A DNA stretch of 62,372 nt, from assembly GCF_009428905.1 (NCBI RefSeq), contig NZ_WHYR01000020.1:1-62372 (forward strand), given 5' to 3'. Under the pieces are notes generated by a model that had not been told where the DNA came from, made no database searches, and saw only the letters and a program-made list of their open reading frames with translations. Made by a program: the position numbers and the translations under genes. The stretch comes from Desulfofundulus thermobenzoicus (GTDB lineage Bacteria > Bacillota > Desulfotomaculia > Desulfotomaculales > Desulfovirgulaceae). Positions 1 through 8,513 of the stretch are shown one piece after another. Numbering within the stretch: position 1 is the stretch's first letter; the number at the start of each line of letters is the position of its first letter.

Positions 1-1102
1 GTTCCAGCATATCCCCCAGAACGGCAATGCGCCGCCTGGCGCCCATTTCGGCCAGGACCTGGAGAGCGGCGCCGGTGGAGGCGGGGTTGGCGTTATAGGC
101 GTCGTTGATAATGGTTATGCCATCCTTTTCAACCCTTTCCAGCCTCATGGGGCTTAAAGAAGCAGCGGCCAGCCCCCGGGCCGCATCCTCCGGGGATACC
201 CCCAGCGCCCAGGCCACCCCCACCGCCGCCAGGGCATTGAGCACATTATGTCTTCCGGGCAGGGGCAGGTAAATCTCCCCTTCGCTGCCGTCGGGCAGCC
301 GTACCTTAAAGCGGTTCCCCCATCCCCCGGGGTGGATGTCCAGCGCCCGAACATGGGCCCGCTCATCAAAGCCGAAGAAATAAACCCGCCCCCGGCAGCG
401 GGCCGCCTCCCGCTCCATAAAGGGGCTTTCCCGGTGCAGCAGGGCAAATCCCTCCGGGGGTATGGCTTCCAAAAGCTCGCCCTTGGCCCGGGCGATCGAC
501 TCCACCGAACCCAGGCGTTCCACGTGCGCCACGCCGATGTTGGTAATTATCCCCGCCGTGGGCCGGGCCAGGTCACACAGGAAGGCGATCTCCCCCGGAC
601 CGCGCATGGCCATTTCCACCACCGCGGCCTGGTGCCCGTCATCCATTTCCAGGAGGGTGAGGGGCAACCCGATTTCATTGTTCTGGTTGCCCGTGGTCTT
701 CAGCACCTGCATGCGGCTGGAAAGGGCGGCGGCCACCAGGTCCTTGGTGCTGGTCTTTCCGGAGCTACCGGTCACCCCAATCACCGGCACCCGGTGAGCC
801 CGGCGGTTGTACCGGGCCAGTTCCTGCAGGGCCACCAGGGTGTTGGCCACCTGGATCACCGGTATGGCCGGGTCTATTCCCGTCACCAGCCGGTCCACCA
901 CCACCCCGCCCGCCCCGGCGGCCACCGCCGCCGGTATAAAATCATGGCCGTCATGCCTCTCCCCCCGCAGGGCAAAGAAAAGCTGCCCGGAAACCAGGCG
1001 CCGGCTATCAATGGATACGGCCCCCACCCGGACTTCCGGGTCGCCCTGGCAGAGCCGGCCCTTGAGTATGCCGGCTATTTCAGCCACGGTCATGTTTTTC
1101 AT
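1..1102 (-). CDS. murF: UDP-N-acetylmuramoyl-tripeptide--D-alanyl-D-alanine ligase, MurF (3' end outside window)
   Basis: MurF adds D-Ala-D-Ala to UDP-MurNAc-tripeptide, the last cytoplasmic step of the peptidoglycan precursor. The reading frame opens MKNMTVAEIAG and continues through VGAVSIDSRR and LFFALRGERHDGHDF, the typical Mur-ligase N-terminal domain; the later TGSSGKT-type nucleotide loop is also encoded here. About 367 codons are inside the window and the C-terminus runs off the left edge. The ATG at 1102 follows GGAAGG at good spacing, and its first 23 bases overlap the end of murE, so the two are probably translationally coupled. A second in-frame ATG at 1093 is a weaker alternative. 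The identity rests on sequence pattern and on its place directly after murE. Confidence 0.93.
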   Translation of the reverse strand, partial: MKNMTVAEIAGILKGRLCQGDPEVRVGAVSIDSRRLVSGQLFFALRGERHDGHDFIPAAVAAGAGGVVVDRLVTGIDPAIPVIQVANTLVALQELARYNRRAHRVPVIGVTGSSGKTSTKDLVAAALSSRMQVLKTTGNQNNEIGLPLTLLEMDDGHQAAVVEMAMRGPGEIAFLCDLARPTAGIITNIGVAHVERLGSVESIARAKGELLEAIPPEGFALLHRESPFMEREAARCRGRVYFFGFDERAHVRALDIHPGGWGNRFKVRLPDGSEGEIYLPLPGRHNVLNALAAVGVAWALGVSPEDAARGLAAASLSPMRLERVEKDGITIINDAYNANPASTGAALQVLAEMGARRRIAVLGDMLE

Positions 1103-2576
1103 GGTGAACCTTCCTTCGGCTCAAAACTTCTTCAATGGCCCGGGCCGCTTCCTTCCGGTCGTCAAAGGGATATCTGGCGGTTCCGATAATCTGGTAATCC
1201 TCATGCCCCTTGCCGGCAATGACCACCGTATCCCCGGCTGCGGCCCCGGCCACGGCACGGCGAATGGCCTCCCTCCGGTCGGGAATCACCACATAGTCGG
1301 CGCGCACCCGGCGCACCCCTTCTTCCACATCGGCAATGATCCTTAAAGGATCCTCCGTGCGGGGGTTGTCGGAGGTTACCACGGCCAGATCGCTCAACCG
1401 GGCCGCAATTTCCCCCATCAACGGCCGCTTGGTCCGGTCCCGGTCGCCGCCGCAGCCGAAAACGGTAATCAGGCGGCCGGCGGTAAACTGGCGGGCCGTT
1501 TTCAGTATGTTGTCCAGGCCGTCGGGGGTATGGGCATAATCCACCACCACGGTGAAGTCCTGCCCCCGGTCCACCAGTTCACAACGCCCCGGCACACCGG
1601 TCACCGTCTCCAGCGCCTGTACCGCCAGGGACAGGGGAACCCCCCGGGCGGCCGCCGTGGTCAGGGCGGCCAGGGAGTTGTAGACATTGAAATAACCGGT
1701 TAGTTTCAGATTTACCCGGGCTTCTCCCCAGGGGCCGTTCAGAGCAAAGGACACCCCCCGGGAAGTTACGTTGATTTCCCGGGCTCTGACCTGCACCCCT
1801 TCTCCCAGACCGTATGTATAACAGGGCACCCGGGTAACAGCCATGACCTGCCCGGACCGGGGATCGTCCCCGTTAATCACGGCTACGGCCCCTTCTTCCA
1901 GGCCCTGGAATAGCAGGGCCTTGGCCCGCAGGTAATCATCCATATCCCGGTGAAAATCCAGGTGATCCCGGGTAATGTTGGTGAACACCCCGGCGGTAAA
2001 CCGGCAGCCGGCCACCCGTTTTAAGGCCAGGGCGTGGGAACTGACCTCCATGGCCGCCACCCCCACCCCTTCCGCCACCATGCGGGCCAGCAACTGCTGC
2101 AGATCCAGGGATTCGGGGGTGGTGTGTTCCACGGGCAGCCTCCGCCCGCCAATCCAGCTGGCAATGGTGCCGATAAGACCGGTCTTTTCCCCGGCGGCCC
2201 GGTAAATGGCCGCCAGCAGGTGGGTGGTGGTGGTTTTGCCATTGGTGCCGGTAACGCCCATGAGCTGCAATTTTCGGGAGGGCTCCCCGTAAAAACGGGC
2301 GGACAGCAGGGCTAAAGCCAGGCGGCTGTCGGTCACCCGCATAAAGGCCAGGCCCTCCGGCAGAACCATGTCCTTCTGGATGACCACCGCCACCGCCCCC
2401 CGGGCCAGGGCCTGCTCCACAAAAAGGTGCCCGTCGGTTTTAAAACCCGGTACGGCTACAAAGACAAACCCCGGTTCCACCCGTCGCGAATCGTAGGCGA
2501 TGCCCTTCACCGGTATATTCAGGTTTCCTCCGGTGGCCAGGTGGGCCTGCCCTTTGATCAGCTCACTGAACAGCAA
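1080..2576 (-). CDS. murE: UDP-MurNAc-tripeptide synthetase, MurE (meso-diaminopimelate type)
   Basis: MurE adds the third amino acid to UDP-MurNAc-L-Ala-D-Glu in the cytoplasm. The 498-residue length is normal. The ATP loop GVTGTNGKTTT is at residues 107-117, and the DNPR motif that in this family marks meso-diaminopimelate specificity is at 403-406, so a DAP-type peptidoglycan is expected. The start is TTG at 2576, preceded by GAGGGGG at good spacing. A 204-bp gap separates it from spoVD, unusual inside a dcw cluster, and that gap holds a plausible promoter, so murE-murF may have its own transcript besides read-through from spoVD. Confidence 0.96.
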   Translation of the reverse strand: MLFSELIKGQAHLATGGNLNIPVKGIAYDSRRVEPGFVFVAVPGFKTDGHLFVEQALARGAVAVVIQKDMVLPEGLAFMRVTDSRLALALLSARFYGEPSRKLQLMGVTGTNGKTTTTHLLAAIYRAAGEKTGLIGTIASWIGGRRLPVEHTTPESLDLQQLLARMVAEGVGVAAMEVSSHALALKRVAGCRFTAGVFTNITRDHLDFHRDMDDYLRAKALLFQGLEEGAVAVINGDDPRSGQVMAVTRVPCYTYGLGEGVQVRAREINVTSRGVSFALNGPWGEARVNLKLTGYFNVYNSLAALTTAAARGVPLSLAVQALETVTGVPGRCELVDRGQDFTVVVDYAHTPDGLDNILKTARQFTAGRLITVFGCGGDRDRTKRPLMGEIAARLSDLAVVTSDNPRTEDPLRIIADVEEGVRRVRADYVVIPDRREAIRRAVAGAAAGDTVVIAGKGHEDYQIIGTARYPFDDRKEAARAIEEVLSRRKVHHEKHDRG

Positions 2577-2596
2577 GTGAAATCCCCCTCGTTTCG

Positions 2597-2624
2597 GATG
2601 TCGGTCGTCGGAGGTCGGAAGTCA
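2597..2624. repeat. Four degenerate 7-bp tandem units
   Basis: Four consecutive heptamers, GATGTCG, GTCGTCG, GAGGTCG and GAAGTCA, lie between the murE ribosome binding site and its putative promoter. They share the core GTC at a fixed register. No function is recognised. The array would fall in the murE 5' untranslated region. Confidence 0.45.
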
Positions 2625-2733
2625 GAATACGTTGCAATCGTATAATTTTATGTTTATTCCCAGGTTATACTACCACCCCGACCGGATCATTGCAATAAGG
2701 TTGCAAATTTTGCCAGCAGTCATCCTCGTTATG

Positions 2734-2761
2734 GTATTATTACCATTTACATACTTATCAA
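2734..2761 (-). promoter_or_regulatory. Putative sigma-A promoter for murE-murF
   Basis: On the minus strand TTGATA (2756-2761) and TAATAC (2734-2739) are separated by 16 bp. The -10 region overlaps a small hairpin, ATGGTA-TTAT-TACCAT (2731-2746). The resulting 5' leader before murE would be about 150 nt. This is a sequence match only. Confidence 0.45.
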
Positions 2762-2780
2762 ACGGTATAACAGCCCCTGG

Positions 2781-4961
2781 TTACGGTCTCTCCACAAACC
2801 CTTCCGGGGGTCTGCCGGTAATGGTGGTGGTGCCGGCGTCCGCCGCCGGTTTGAACTCCACCCGGACCACCGTTCCCCGGGGAACCCGCTGTCCCGGACC
2901 GGGCTGCTGGGATGCGGCCTGGCCAACCCCTACGGCATCCAGCCCCAGATCCATATCACCCAGCAAGGCGGCTGCCTCGGGTATGGTTAAACCGGTCAGG
3001 TCGGGCACCGTCACCATATCCTCCCGCCCCCTCCCTTCCGGTGGGCGGGTATCCAGCACTACGGTGGAGCCGCTTAAAATATCCACCCCGGCCACGGGGG
3101 TCTGCCCCTGCACCACTGCACCTTCCCCCAGCACCACAAAAGACAATCCCGCCTCCCGGAGGATTTGCTGGGCTTTATCCAGCGGGAAGTTGACCACCGC
3201 GGGCACCCGGACCTTTTCCCGGGGCTGATCATAGTATACGAAGGGATCCTTCGGTTTTTCGAGACCGGGTGTCTCGGGAACCTGCAGGTAGTGCAGGGTG
3301 TCGCCCACCACTTCCCGGAAAACCGGGGCCGCCACCTGGCTGCCGTAATAAACCCCTCCCCGGGGTTCGGCCACCATTACCAGGGCGGCCACCCGGGGAT
3401 TGTCGGCCGGGGCAAAACCCACAAAGGAGGCCACATACCGCCCGCTCACATAACCGCCCCCCTCCCCCACCACCTGGGCCGTACCGGTTTTACCGGCCAC
3501 CCGGTAGCCGTCGATAAAGGCGTTTCGACCGGTACCCTTCATTACCACGGCCTGCAACAGACCGGCCACCTGCCGGGCCTTATCCGGAGATAGCACCTGC
3601 CGCACCGGTTCGGGATCGAATTTCTTTACCACCCGGCCCGATGGGTCGCGTATTTCCTTCACCAGACGGGGGCGCATGAAGGTGCCGCCGTTGGCCACCG
3701 CACAGGCCGCCGTGATCAGCTGGATGGGCGTAACGGCAATGGACTGGCCGATGGCCATGGTGGCCAGGTTCAAATTGGTGGCCTTCTTCTCGCCGATCAT
3801 AATGCCCGAGGCCTCGCCCGGCAGGTCAATACCCGTGGGTTCACCGAAACCAAAGGAGCGCACGTATTTATAAAACCTTTCCTTGCCCAGGCGCAGGCCC
3901 ACATCCACAAAACCGGGGTTGCAGGAATTCATCACCACCTGCTCAAAGGTCTGGCTGCCGTGTCCCCCGTCGGCCCAGCAGCGGATATAGCGGTCGGCCA
4001 CCTTTATATACCCGGGATCGAAAAACTGATCCTCCGGTTTTACCGCCCCTTCGCTGATGGCCGCGGCGGTGGTGATGATTTTGAATGTGGAACCGGGCTC
4101 GTAGTTGTACCAGATGGCCGGATTGCGGTCCCACACCTGCCGGGGGGCGGTCATCCAATCGGTGGAATTGAAACCGGGGCGGTTGCCCATGGCCAGGATC
4201 TCTCCCGAGCGGGGATCCATGACGATGATGACCGCCAGTTTAGGCTGGTATTTGGCCACCACCCGGTCCAGTTCCCGTTCCACAAATTGCTGGATGGTTT
4301 CATCCAGGGTCAGCACCAGGCTGTTTCCCGGTTTGGGGGCGATATACCTGTGCAGCGCCCCGGGCACCTCCCGGCCGCTGGCATCCTGCTCAATGACAAT
4401 CCGCCCGGGGGTTCCCTGCAACTCCCGGTCGAAGGTTTTTTCAATACCTGTAAGTCCCTGGTTATCCACGCCGGTAAAGCCCAGGACGTGGGGGGCCAGG
4501 GACGGAAATATATAGTGCCTGACGCTTTCTTCCACAAAAGAAATGCCCGGCAGCTGGAGTTTCTTGATCTTCTCCACCCTGGCCGGATCCAGTTTGCGGG
4601 CAATCCATTCATAACAGGATTTACGGGTGAGAATTTGTTCGAGGCGATCCACATTCATGTCCAGAAGAGGGGCCAGCTGTTCGGCCGCCTGCCGGGGATT
4701 TTTCACCAGATAGGGAATGGCATAAAGGGATTCGGCGCTGATGCTGGTCACCAGCTCTTTGCCGTTGCGGTCGTAGATATTTCCCCGCCTGGCCTCCACC
4801 GGAATGTCACGCATACGCAACTCCATGGCCCTGTTCTGCAGCCGGTCCGCCCGGGCAAACTGAATCCAAGCCAGCCGTACCGTCAGAACCAGCAGGGACA
4901 GGGCGGCCAGAAAAAAAAGAATGGTCAGCCGGCGGCGGATGAGGATGTTGGTGGTGCGCAT
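2781..4961 (-). CDS. spoVD: Penicillin-binding transpeptidase with PASTA domains, SpoVD/FtsI type
   Basis: This class B penicillin-binding protein cross-links peptidoglycan at the septum or, as SpoVD, in the spore cortex. It has an N-terminal membrane helix (about residues 12-30), a PBP dimerisation domain, and a transpeptidase domain with STFK (active Ser about 291), SCN and KTG. Two C-terminal PASTA domains follow (about 590-720), introduced by VRVPAVVNFPLDKAQ and VTVPDLTGLTIPEAA. The ATG at 4961 was chosen because GGAGGAG precedes it; a 12-codon extension has no ribosome site. Only one such gene lies between ftsL and murE, so I cannot tell vegetative FtsI from SpoVD; PASTA domains and the clostridial gene order favour SpoVD naming. 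Confidence 0.92.
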   Translation of the reverse strand: MRTTNILIRRRLTILFFLAALSLLVLTVRLAWIQFARADRLQNRAMELRMRDIPVEARRGNIYDRNGKELVTSISAESLYAIPYLVKNPRQAAEQLAPLLDMNVDRLEQILTRKSCYEWIARKLDPARVEKIKKLQLPGISFVEESVRHYIFPSLAPHVLGFTGVDNQGLTGIEKTFDRELQGTPGRIVIEQDASGREVPGALHRYIAPKPGNSLVLTLDETIQQFVERELDRVVAKYQPKLAVIIVMDPRSGEILAMGNRPGFNSTDWMTAPRQVWDRNPAIWYNYEPGSTFKIITTAAAISEGAVKPEDQFFDPGYIKVADRYIRCWADGGHGSQTFEQVVMNSCNPGFVDVGLRLGKERFYKYVRSFGFGEPTGIDLPGEASGIMIGEKKATNLNLATMAIGQSIAVTPIQLITAACAVANGGTFMRPRLVKEIRDPSGRVVKKFDPEPVRQVLSPDKARQVAGLLQAVVMKGTGRNAFIDGYRVAGKTGTAQVVGEGGGYVSGRYVASFVGFAPADNPRVAALVMVAEPRGGVYYGSQVAAPVFREVVGDTLHYLQVPETPGLEKPKDPFVYYDQPREKVRVPAVVNFPLDKAQQILREAGLSFVVLGEGAVVQGQTPVAGVDILSGSTVVLDTRPPEGRGREDMVTVPDLTGLTIPEAAALLGDMDLGLDAVGVGQAASQQPGPGQRVPRGTVVRVEFKPAADAGTTTITGRPPEGFVERP

Positions 4962-5003
4962 GGGCTCCTCCTCCCACTGCACCCACCCGCACGACAAACC
5001 CCC

Positions 5004-5495
5004 TTAACCGTGGTGGCTCTGACCCCGGTGATTGACCAGGTCCACCAGAGCCTGCAGCATCCAGTGGCGTTCCACCGGAGCGGGATGTTCGGCCGTTGGG
5101 GCCTGCGGAGCCGGCGCCTCACTGCCGGGAACGGTTTCCGCCCGCACCAGCACCACCTGCCGGTCGTCGGGTTTCACCATATTCAGCCGGGTAGTGGCTA
5201 CGGCTTCCACCCGCTCCAGGGATGAAAGCCTGGACACTTCCTCGGCAAGCCCCCGGGACTCCACTTCCAGCTCGGCCACCTGTTTCTGCATCCGGACAAT
5301 TTGAAAGCCGGTGGCCAGCATCTGGACATAAAACAGTAAAATCATGATCCCCAGACCGAAAAGGAGAACAATGGAAGCGGTCAGGGCCACGCGACTGCTT
5401 CTGCTCAGCGTCCCCGGCAAAGGGCGCCGCCGCACACGGCTTACGGTTTGTCTGGGTGGGTTCTGGTATTGGGGTTTTTCCCTGGCTACAATCAC
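5004..5495 (-). CDS. ftsL: Cell division protein FtsL-like
   Basis: A small bitopic protein of 163 residues expected to work with FtsB and DivIC in the divisome. It has a basic N-terminus (about residues 1-35), one membrane helix (about 37-60), a coiled-coil stretch with QKQVAELEVESRGLAEEV, and an Ala/Pro-rich tail that is not conserved in the family. FtsL proteins diverge strongly, so the call depends on this topology and on the position between rsmH and spoVD. The GTG start at 5495 lies three bases after the rsmH stop and uses the GGGGGGTGA at the end of rsmH as its ribosome site. Confidence 0.85.
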   Translation of the reverse strand: MIVAREKPQYQNPPRQTVSRVRRRPLPGTLSRSSRVALTASIVLLFGLGIMILLFYVQMLATGFQIVRMQKQVAELEVESRGLAEEVSRLSSLERVEAVATTRLNMVKPDDRQVVLVRAETVPGSEAPAPQAPTAEHPAPVERHWMLQALVDLVNHRGQSHHG

Positions 5496-5498
5496 AGC

Positions 5499-6479
5499 TT
5501 ATTCACCCCCCGTACCATTTAGAACAGGTCCCAGTTTTTCCACCACCCGCAGCCGGGCGCTCCGGGAGCGGGGATTGTCATTTACTTCCTGCGCGGAGGG
5601 TTCAATTCCTCCGGGAGCAACATCCCTTACCAGGGGCCGGCGGCCGCATACACACCGGGGAAAATCCGGCGGGCAGCTACAGGGATTGGCCAGCCCGCGG
5701 AACAGTTTTTTCACCAGGCGGTCCTCCAGCGAGTGAAAAGTAATGACGCATAAACGGCCGCCGGGCCGGAGCAGTTCCACCGCCTTCTCTAAGGCCGCGG
5801 GCAGGACCTCCAGCTCCCGGTTCACCGCCATGCGCAGGGCCTGGAAGGTGCGCCGGGCCGGATGTGGACCGGTACGCCGGCTGCGGGCCGGAATAGCCGC
5901 CTTGATGATCTCCACCAGCCGGGATGTGGTCTCAATGGGTTCCTTCTCCCTGGCTTTTACGATAAAAGAAGCAATGCGGCCGGCCCAGCGTTCTTCGCCA
6001 AAGTGGGCGATGATGCCGGCCAGTTCATCTTTGGAAAGATTGTTTACCAGATCCCGTGCTGTTACCGGCCCCGCCGGATCCATGCGCATGTCCAGAGGGC
6101 CGTCGGCAAAATAGCTGAACCCCCGCTCCGGCCGGTCCAGCTGGGGGGAACTGACCCCCAGATCAAAAAGCACGCCGTCCACAGCGGCAATGCCCAGATC
6201 CTCCAGAACATGGGAAAGGCGAACGAAATTTTCCCGCACCAGCGTCACCCGGTGGGCAAAAGGGGCCAGCCGGCGGGCAGCCGCTTCCAGGGCACGGGGA
6301 TCCTGATCCAGCCCCACCAGGCGGCCATCGGGAGAACTGCGCCGCAGGATTTCCAGGCTGTGCCCGCCGCCCCCCACGGTGCAGTCCACATAGACGCCGC
6401 CCCTTTTCGGGTTAAGGCTGGCGAGCACTTCCTCCAGCAGCACCGGCCTGTGCGCATAGGAGACTTCCTCCGGATTCAT
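5499..6479 (-). CDS. rsmH: 16S rRNA (cytosine1402-N4)-methyltransferase RsmH (MraW)
   Basis: RsmH methylates C1402 of 16S rRNA at N4, tuning the ribosomal P site. The protein begins [18 protein letters not shown], has the SAM loop [19 protein letters not shown], and the C-terminal ITFHSLEDR family motif. The length from the ATG at 6479 is 326 residues, slightly above the usual 310-315. That start follows GGAGGT with 8-bp spacing; an upstream in-frame extension has no ribosome site and is unlike the family. It is the second gene of the dcw cluster, but a 331-bp gap separates it from mraZ. Confidence 0.96.
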   Translation of the reverse strand: MNPEEVSYAHRPVLLEEVLASLNPKRGGVYVDCTVGGGGHSLEILRRSSPDGRLVGLDQDPRALEAAARRLAPFAHRVTLVRENFVRLSHVLEDLGIAAVDGVLFDLGVSSPQLDRPERGFSYFADGPLDMRMDPAGPVTARDLVNNLSKDELAGIIAHFGEERWAGRIASFIVKAREKEPIETTSRLVEIIKAAIPARSRRTGPHPARRTFQALRMAVNRELEVLPAALEKAVELLRPGGRLCVITFHSLEDRLVKKLFRGLANPCSCPPDFPRCVCGRRPLVRDVAPGGIEPSAQEVNDNPRSRSARLRVVEKLGPVLNGTGGE

Positions 6480-6810
6480 TAACCCTGACCTCCACCCTGC
6501 CACAAATAGCCACCCGGTGTATGCAACTCCCCTGTCGCTTCGTAAGACAGGCGCACCGTTAAGGGCCCCTCCCACCAGGGGGAAAGAAATCGATTAAACA
6601 GGCCCGGTTGGGAACTTAAAAAGAAAATTCCCACCCGCATCCGGCAGCCAGCCACTTTTCCCCGGGGGCCAAACCTTTTGTGAGAGGAGTACACGTTGAT
6701 ATAAAAATGAGTTGAACGGGAAAATACCCCCCGCTGGTTTTGCCAGCGGTTGCTGGTTCGCCCCTGGTCCACAGGGGGCGGGTCGTTCCCCGCCCCCTGG
6801 CGCTTTTCGC
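6480..6810. other. Unusual 331-bp mraZ-rsmH spacer with two hairpins
   Basis: No convincing gene is present. Two inverted repeats lie just after mraZ. CAGGGGGCGGG pairs perfectly with CCCGCCCCCTG (6772-6799, 6-nt loop) and CCGCTGG pairs with CCAGCGG (6731-6749). Neither is followed by a strong T-run on the minus strand, although GGTATTTTCCC follows the second. They could attenuate transcription or stabilise the mraZ message. Reading frames seen here are shadows of mraZ-region codon bias and lack support. Confidence 0.5.
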
Positions 6811-7248
6811 TTAAATGCCCGGATCAAAATCCACGATCTTTTCGGCCACTTCTTCCACTGATGCTGCCGCCTGGTTGTTGTATGACTGCCAGCGCCCGGC
6901 GGACCAGATTTCCACCCGGGAAGATACGCCAATGACCACCACATCCTTTTCCAGACCGGCGTACTCCCGCAGGTTGCCTGGAATAAGTATTCTACCCTGT
7001 TTATCCACTTCGCATTCGCAGGCGCCGGCAAAGAAAAAACGCACAAAGGCCCGGGCATCAGCTTTGGTAAAGGGCAGGGAACGCATTTTTTTCTCCAGTG
7101 CCGCCCACTCCTGAGGGGGATAAGCGAACAGGCACCCGTCCAGACCCTTGGTTAAGATAAATTTTTCACCCAGGCCTTCGCGGAAGCGGGCTGGTATGAT
7201 CAATCGACCCTTGGCATCGATGGTATGCTGGTACTCACCCATGAACAT
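6811..7248 (-). CDS. mraZ: Transcriptional regulator MraZ
   Basis: MraZ is an AbrB-fold DNA-binding ring protein that controls its own dcw operon. The 145-residue protein has two MraZ domains: [20 protein letters not shown] at the start, and [19 protein letters not shown] in the second half, each with the DxxGR core. I chose the ATG at 7248 because it gives the standard family N-terminus and has GGTGGG upstream; a longer frame to 7356 would read through the operator. Three AAAGTG boxes at 7281-7306 lie 33-58 bp upstream of the start, as expected for autoregulation. It heads the dcw cluster on the minus strand. Confidence 0.96.
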   Translation of the reverse strand: MFMGEYQHTIDAKGRLIIPARFREGLGEKFILTKGLDGCLFAYPPQEWAALEKKMRSLPFTKADARAFVRFFFAGACECEVDKQGRILIPGNLREYAGLEKDVVVIGVSSRVEIWSAGRWQSYNNQAAASVEEVAEKIVDFDPGI

Positions 7249-7280
7249 GACGGTCAACCCACCGCCTTCCCCGATGCCAC

Positions 7281-7306
7281 CACTTTCCTCCACTTTACAC
7301 CACTTT
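7281..7306 (-). promoter_or_regulatory. MraZ box: three AAAGTG repeats at 10-bp spacing
   Basis: On the minus strand AAAGTG occurs at 7301-7306, 7291-7296 and 7281-7286, exactly one helical turn apart. Repeats of this kind are the known MraZ operator in Mycoplasma (AAAGTG plus 4 nt) and in other bacteria (GTGGG-type). GAATATAAAG just upstream may be the -10 region, so binding would cover the transcription start. Confidence 0.8.
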
Positions 7307-7344
7307 ATATTCGCCGGAGAAGGATAATCTCCTGCTGCCCCCAC

Positions 7345-7378
7345 GGAAAAAAACAAAAAAAATAGCCAGCATCTGGCT
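7345..7378 (-). terminator. Rho-independent terminator of the PHP phosphatase gene
   Basis: AGCCAG-ATG-CTGGCT (7364-7378) is followed on the minus strand by TATTTTTTTTGTTTTTTT. It ends transcripts arriving from 7588-8394 and insulates the mraZ promoter. Confidence 0.75.
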
Positions 7379-7587
7379 GGTCAATTTGCACTTAAATCTG
7401 CGCTCTAAATATCGGTGCTGGCTGCTCCGTGACGCAGGGATTGTATACCCGGCCTCCTTCTCCAACACGCTTTGCCATTCGTTCGGTACCTGGCTTAAAC
7501 TGCCGGAAAAATCCCCGGCATAATAAACCCTTTCAGGATTAGCAAGCCGGCGGGGAAAAAACACCCCCATAGACTGGCCGGGGCAAG

Positions 7588-8394
7588 TTATTTAATAGGA
7601 ACAAACTGCCGGCTTCTTTTGGCAAACAGGGCCACCTGCCGGTAACCGGCCGCCGCCAGCCATTTTTTTGCCTCGGCCCAGCCAAAGGCCACATGATCCG
7701 GGTGGTGGGCATCGGACCCCGGGGTGGCCGGCACGCCGTAGTGATAACAGTGCTTCAAAAACTCCAGGGCCGGATAGATTTCCTGCGCCGGCTTCCGCAG
7801 GCCGGCGGTATTCACCTCCACGCAGACGCCGGCCCCGGCCAGCACCCTGGCCGTTTGATCATAAAGGTCTTCCAGTTCCATCCGGGGGCGGTAGCCGAAT
7901 TTTTTAATCAAATCCGGGTGGGCCATAACGTCGAAAAGGCCCGACCGGGCCGCCTCCTGCATGGCCAGGAAATACTGACGGTAGATTTCGTCAATATCCC
8001 GGCGGGCGTATTCCTCCACCTGATCCGGGTGGTCAAAACCCCACCCGTCCAGGTAATGGACGGAGCCCAACACATAATCAAAGGGGTAGTCCGCCAGGAT
8101 GGCTCTTAACCGGTCCTCGTAGCCGGGTATATAATCGGCCTCTATACCCAGGAAAATGGTCAGGTCCGGATTTTCCCGCCGCAACGCCAGCACATTTTCC
8201 ACATAAACGGGTAGATCATCTTCGCCCATGGCCAGTTCCGGATCCCGGCGGGAGGAGGGCAGCCAGTACATGGGGATATGGTCCGCAAAGCCCAGGTGCG
8301 TCACCCCCCGCCGGCGAGCGGCTTCTACATAGGCGGCCATCTCACCGTGGGCGTGACCACACCGGGCGGTGTGGATATGCAGATCGGGCAACAC
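7588..8394 (-). CDS. PHP-domain histidinol-phosphatase family protein
   Basis: A metal-dependent phosphoesterase of the PHP superfamily, closest in layout to HisK/HisJ-type histidinol-phosphatases, which remove phosphate from L-histidinol phosphate in histidine synthesis. The metal ligands are visible: HIHTARCGHAHG at the start, GIEADYI, GSVHYL, MAHPDLI, and GSDAHH near the C-terminus. Its 268 residues fit the family. The start is GTG at 8394 after GGGAGAGG. No histidine genes are adjacent, so the substrate is uncertain; other PHP phosphatases act on nucleotides or sugars. It has its own terminator and looks monocistronic. Confidence 0.8.
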   Translation of the reverse strand: MLPDLHIHTARCGHAHGEMAAYVEAARRRGVTHLGFADHIPMYWLPSSRRDPELAMGEDDLPVYVENVLALRRENPDLTIFLGIEADYIPGYEDRLRAILADYPFDYVLGSVHYLDGWGFDHPDQVEEYARRDIDEIYRQYFLAMQEAARSGLFDVMAHPDLIKKFGYRPRMELEDLYDQTARVLAGAGVCVEVNTAGLRKPAQEIYPALEFLKHCYHYGVPATPGSDAHHPDHVAFGWAEAKKWLAAAGYRQVALFAKRSRQFVPIK

Positions 8395-8451
8395 CTTGAA
8401 CAGTCCTCTCCCTCAAAATAGTCGTTGATGTATCGGTTTCTTTATTTATGA

Positions 8452-8487
8452 CAAAAGGGTCACCCCCAAAGGGGTCTGACCCTTTTG
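8452..8487. terminator. Hairpin carrying the GGGGTCTGACCC motif
   Basis: CAAAAGGGTCA (8452-8462) pairs with TGACCCTTTTG (8477-8487), enclosing a second CCCC/GGGG pairing. It sits after the MetE-like gene stop at 8514 on the minus strand. The GGGGTCTGACCC core recurs at 14052 and 32597. It may be a terminator or a dispersed palindromic repeat. Confidence 0.5.
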
Positions 8488-8513
8488 CCGGTCCAGGGCG
8501 CACGGAGGAAGAT

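Noticed and set aside
248..1189. 313-codon open frame on the plus strand
   Set aside because: It is antisense to murF and owes its openness to GC-rich codon bias; murF on the other strand has family motifs and a ribosome site.
3960..5225. 421-codon open frame on the plus strand
   Set aside because: Antisense to spoVD and ftsL; the composition is His/Gln/Gly-rich as in shadow frames, with no motif.
6594..7058. 154-codon minus frame overlapping mraZ
   Set aside because: Out of frame with mraZ, starts inside it, Trp/Pro/Gly-rich and without similarity to anything; no ribosome site.
7295..7570. 91-codon minus frame upstream of mraZ
   Set aside because: It crosses the terminator T-runs (FFVFF) and the MraZ boxes, so it is regulatory DNA read as protein.
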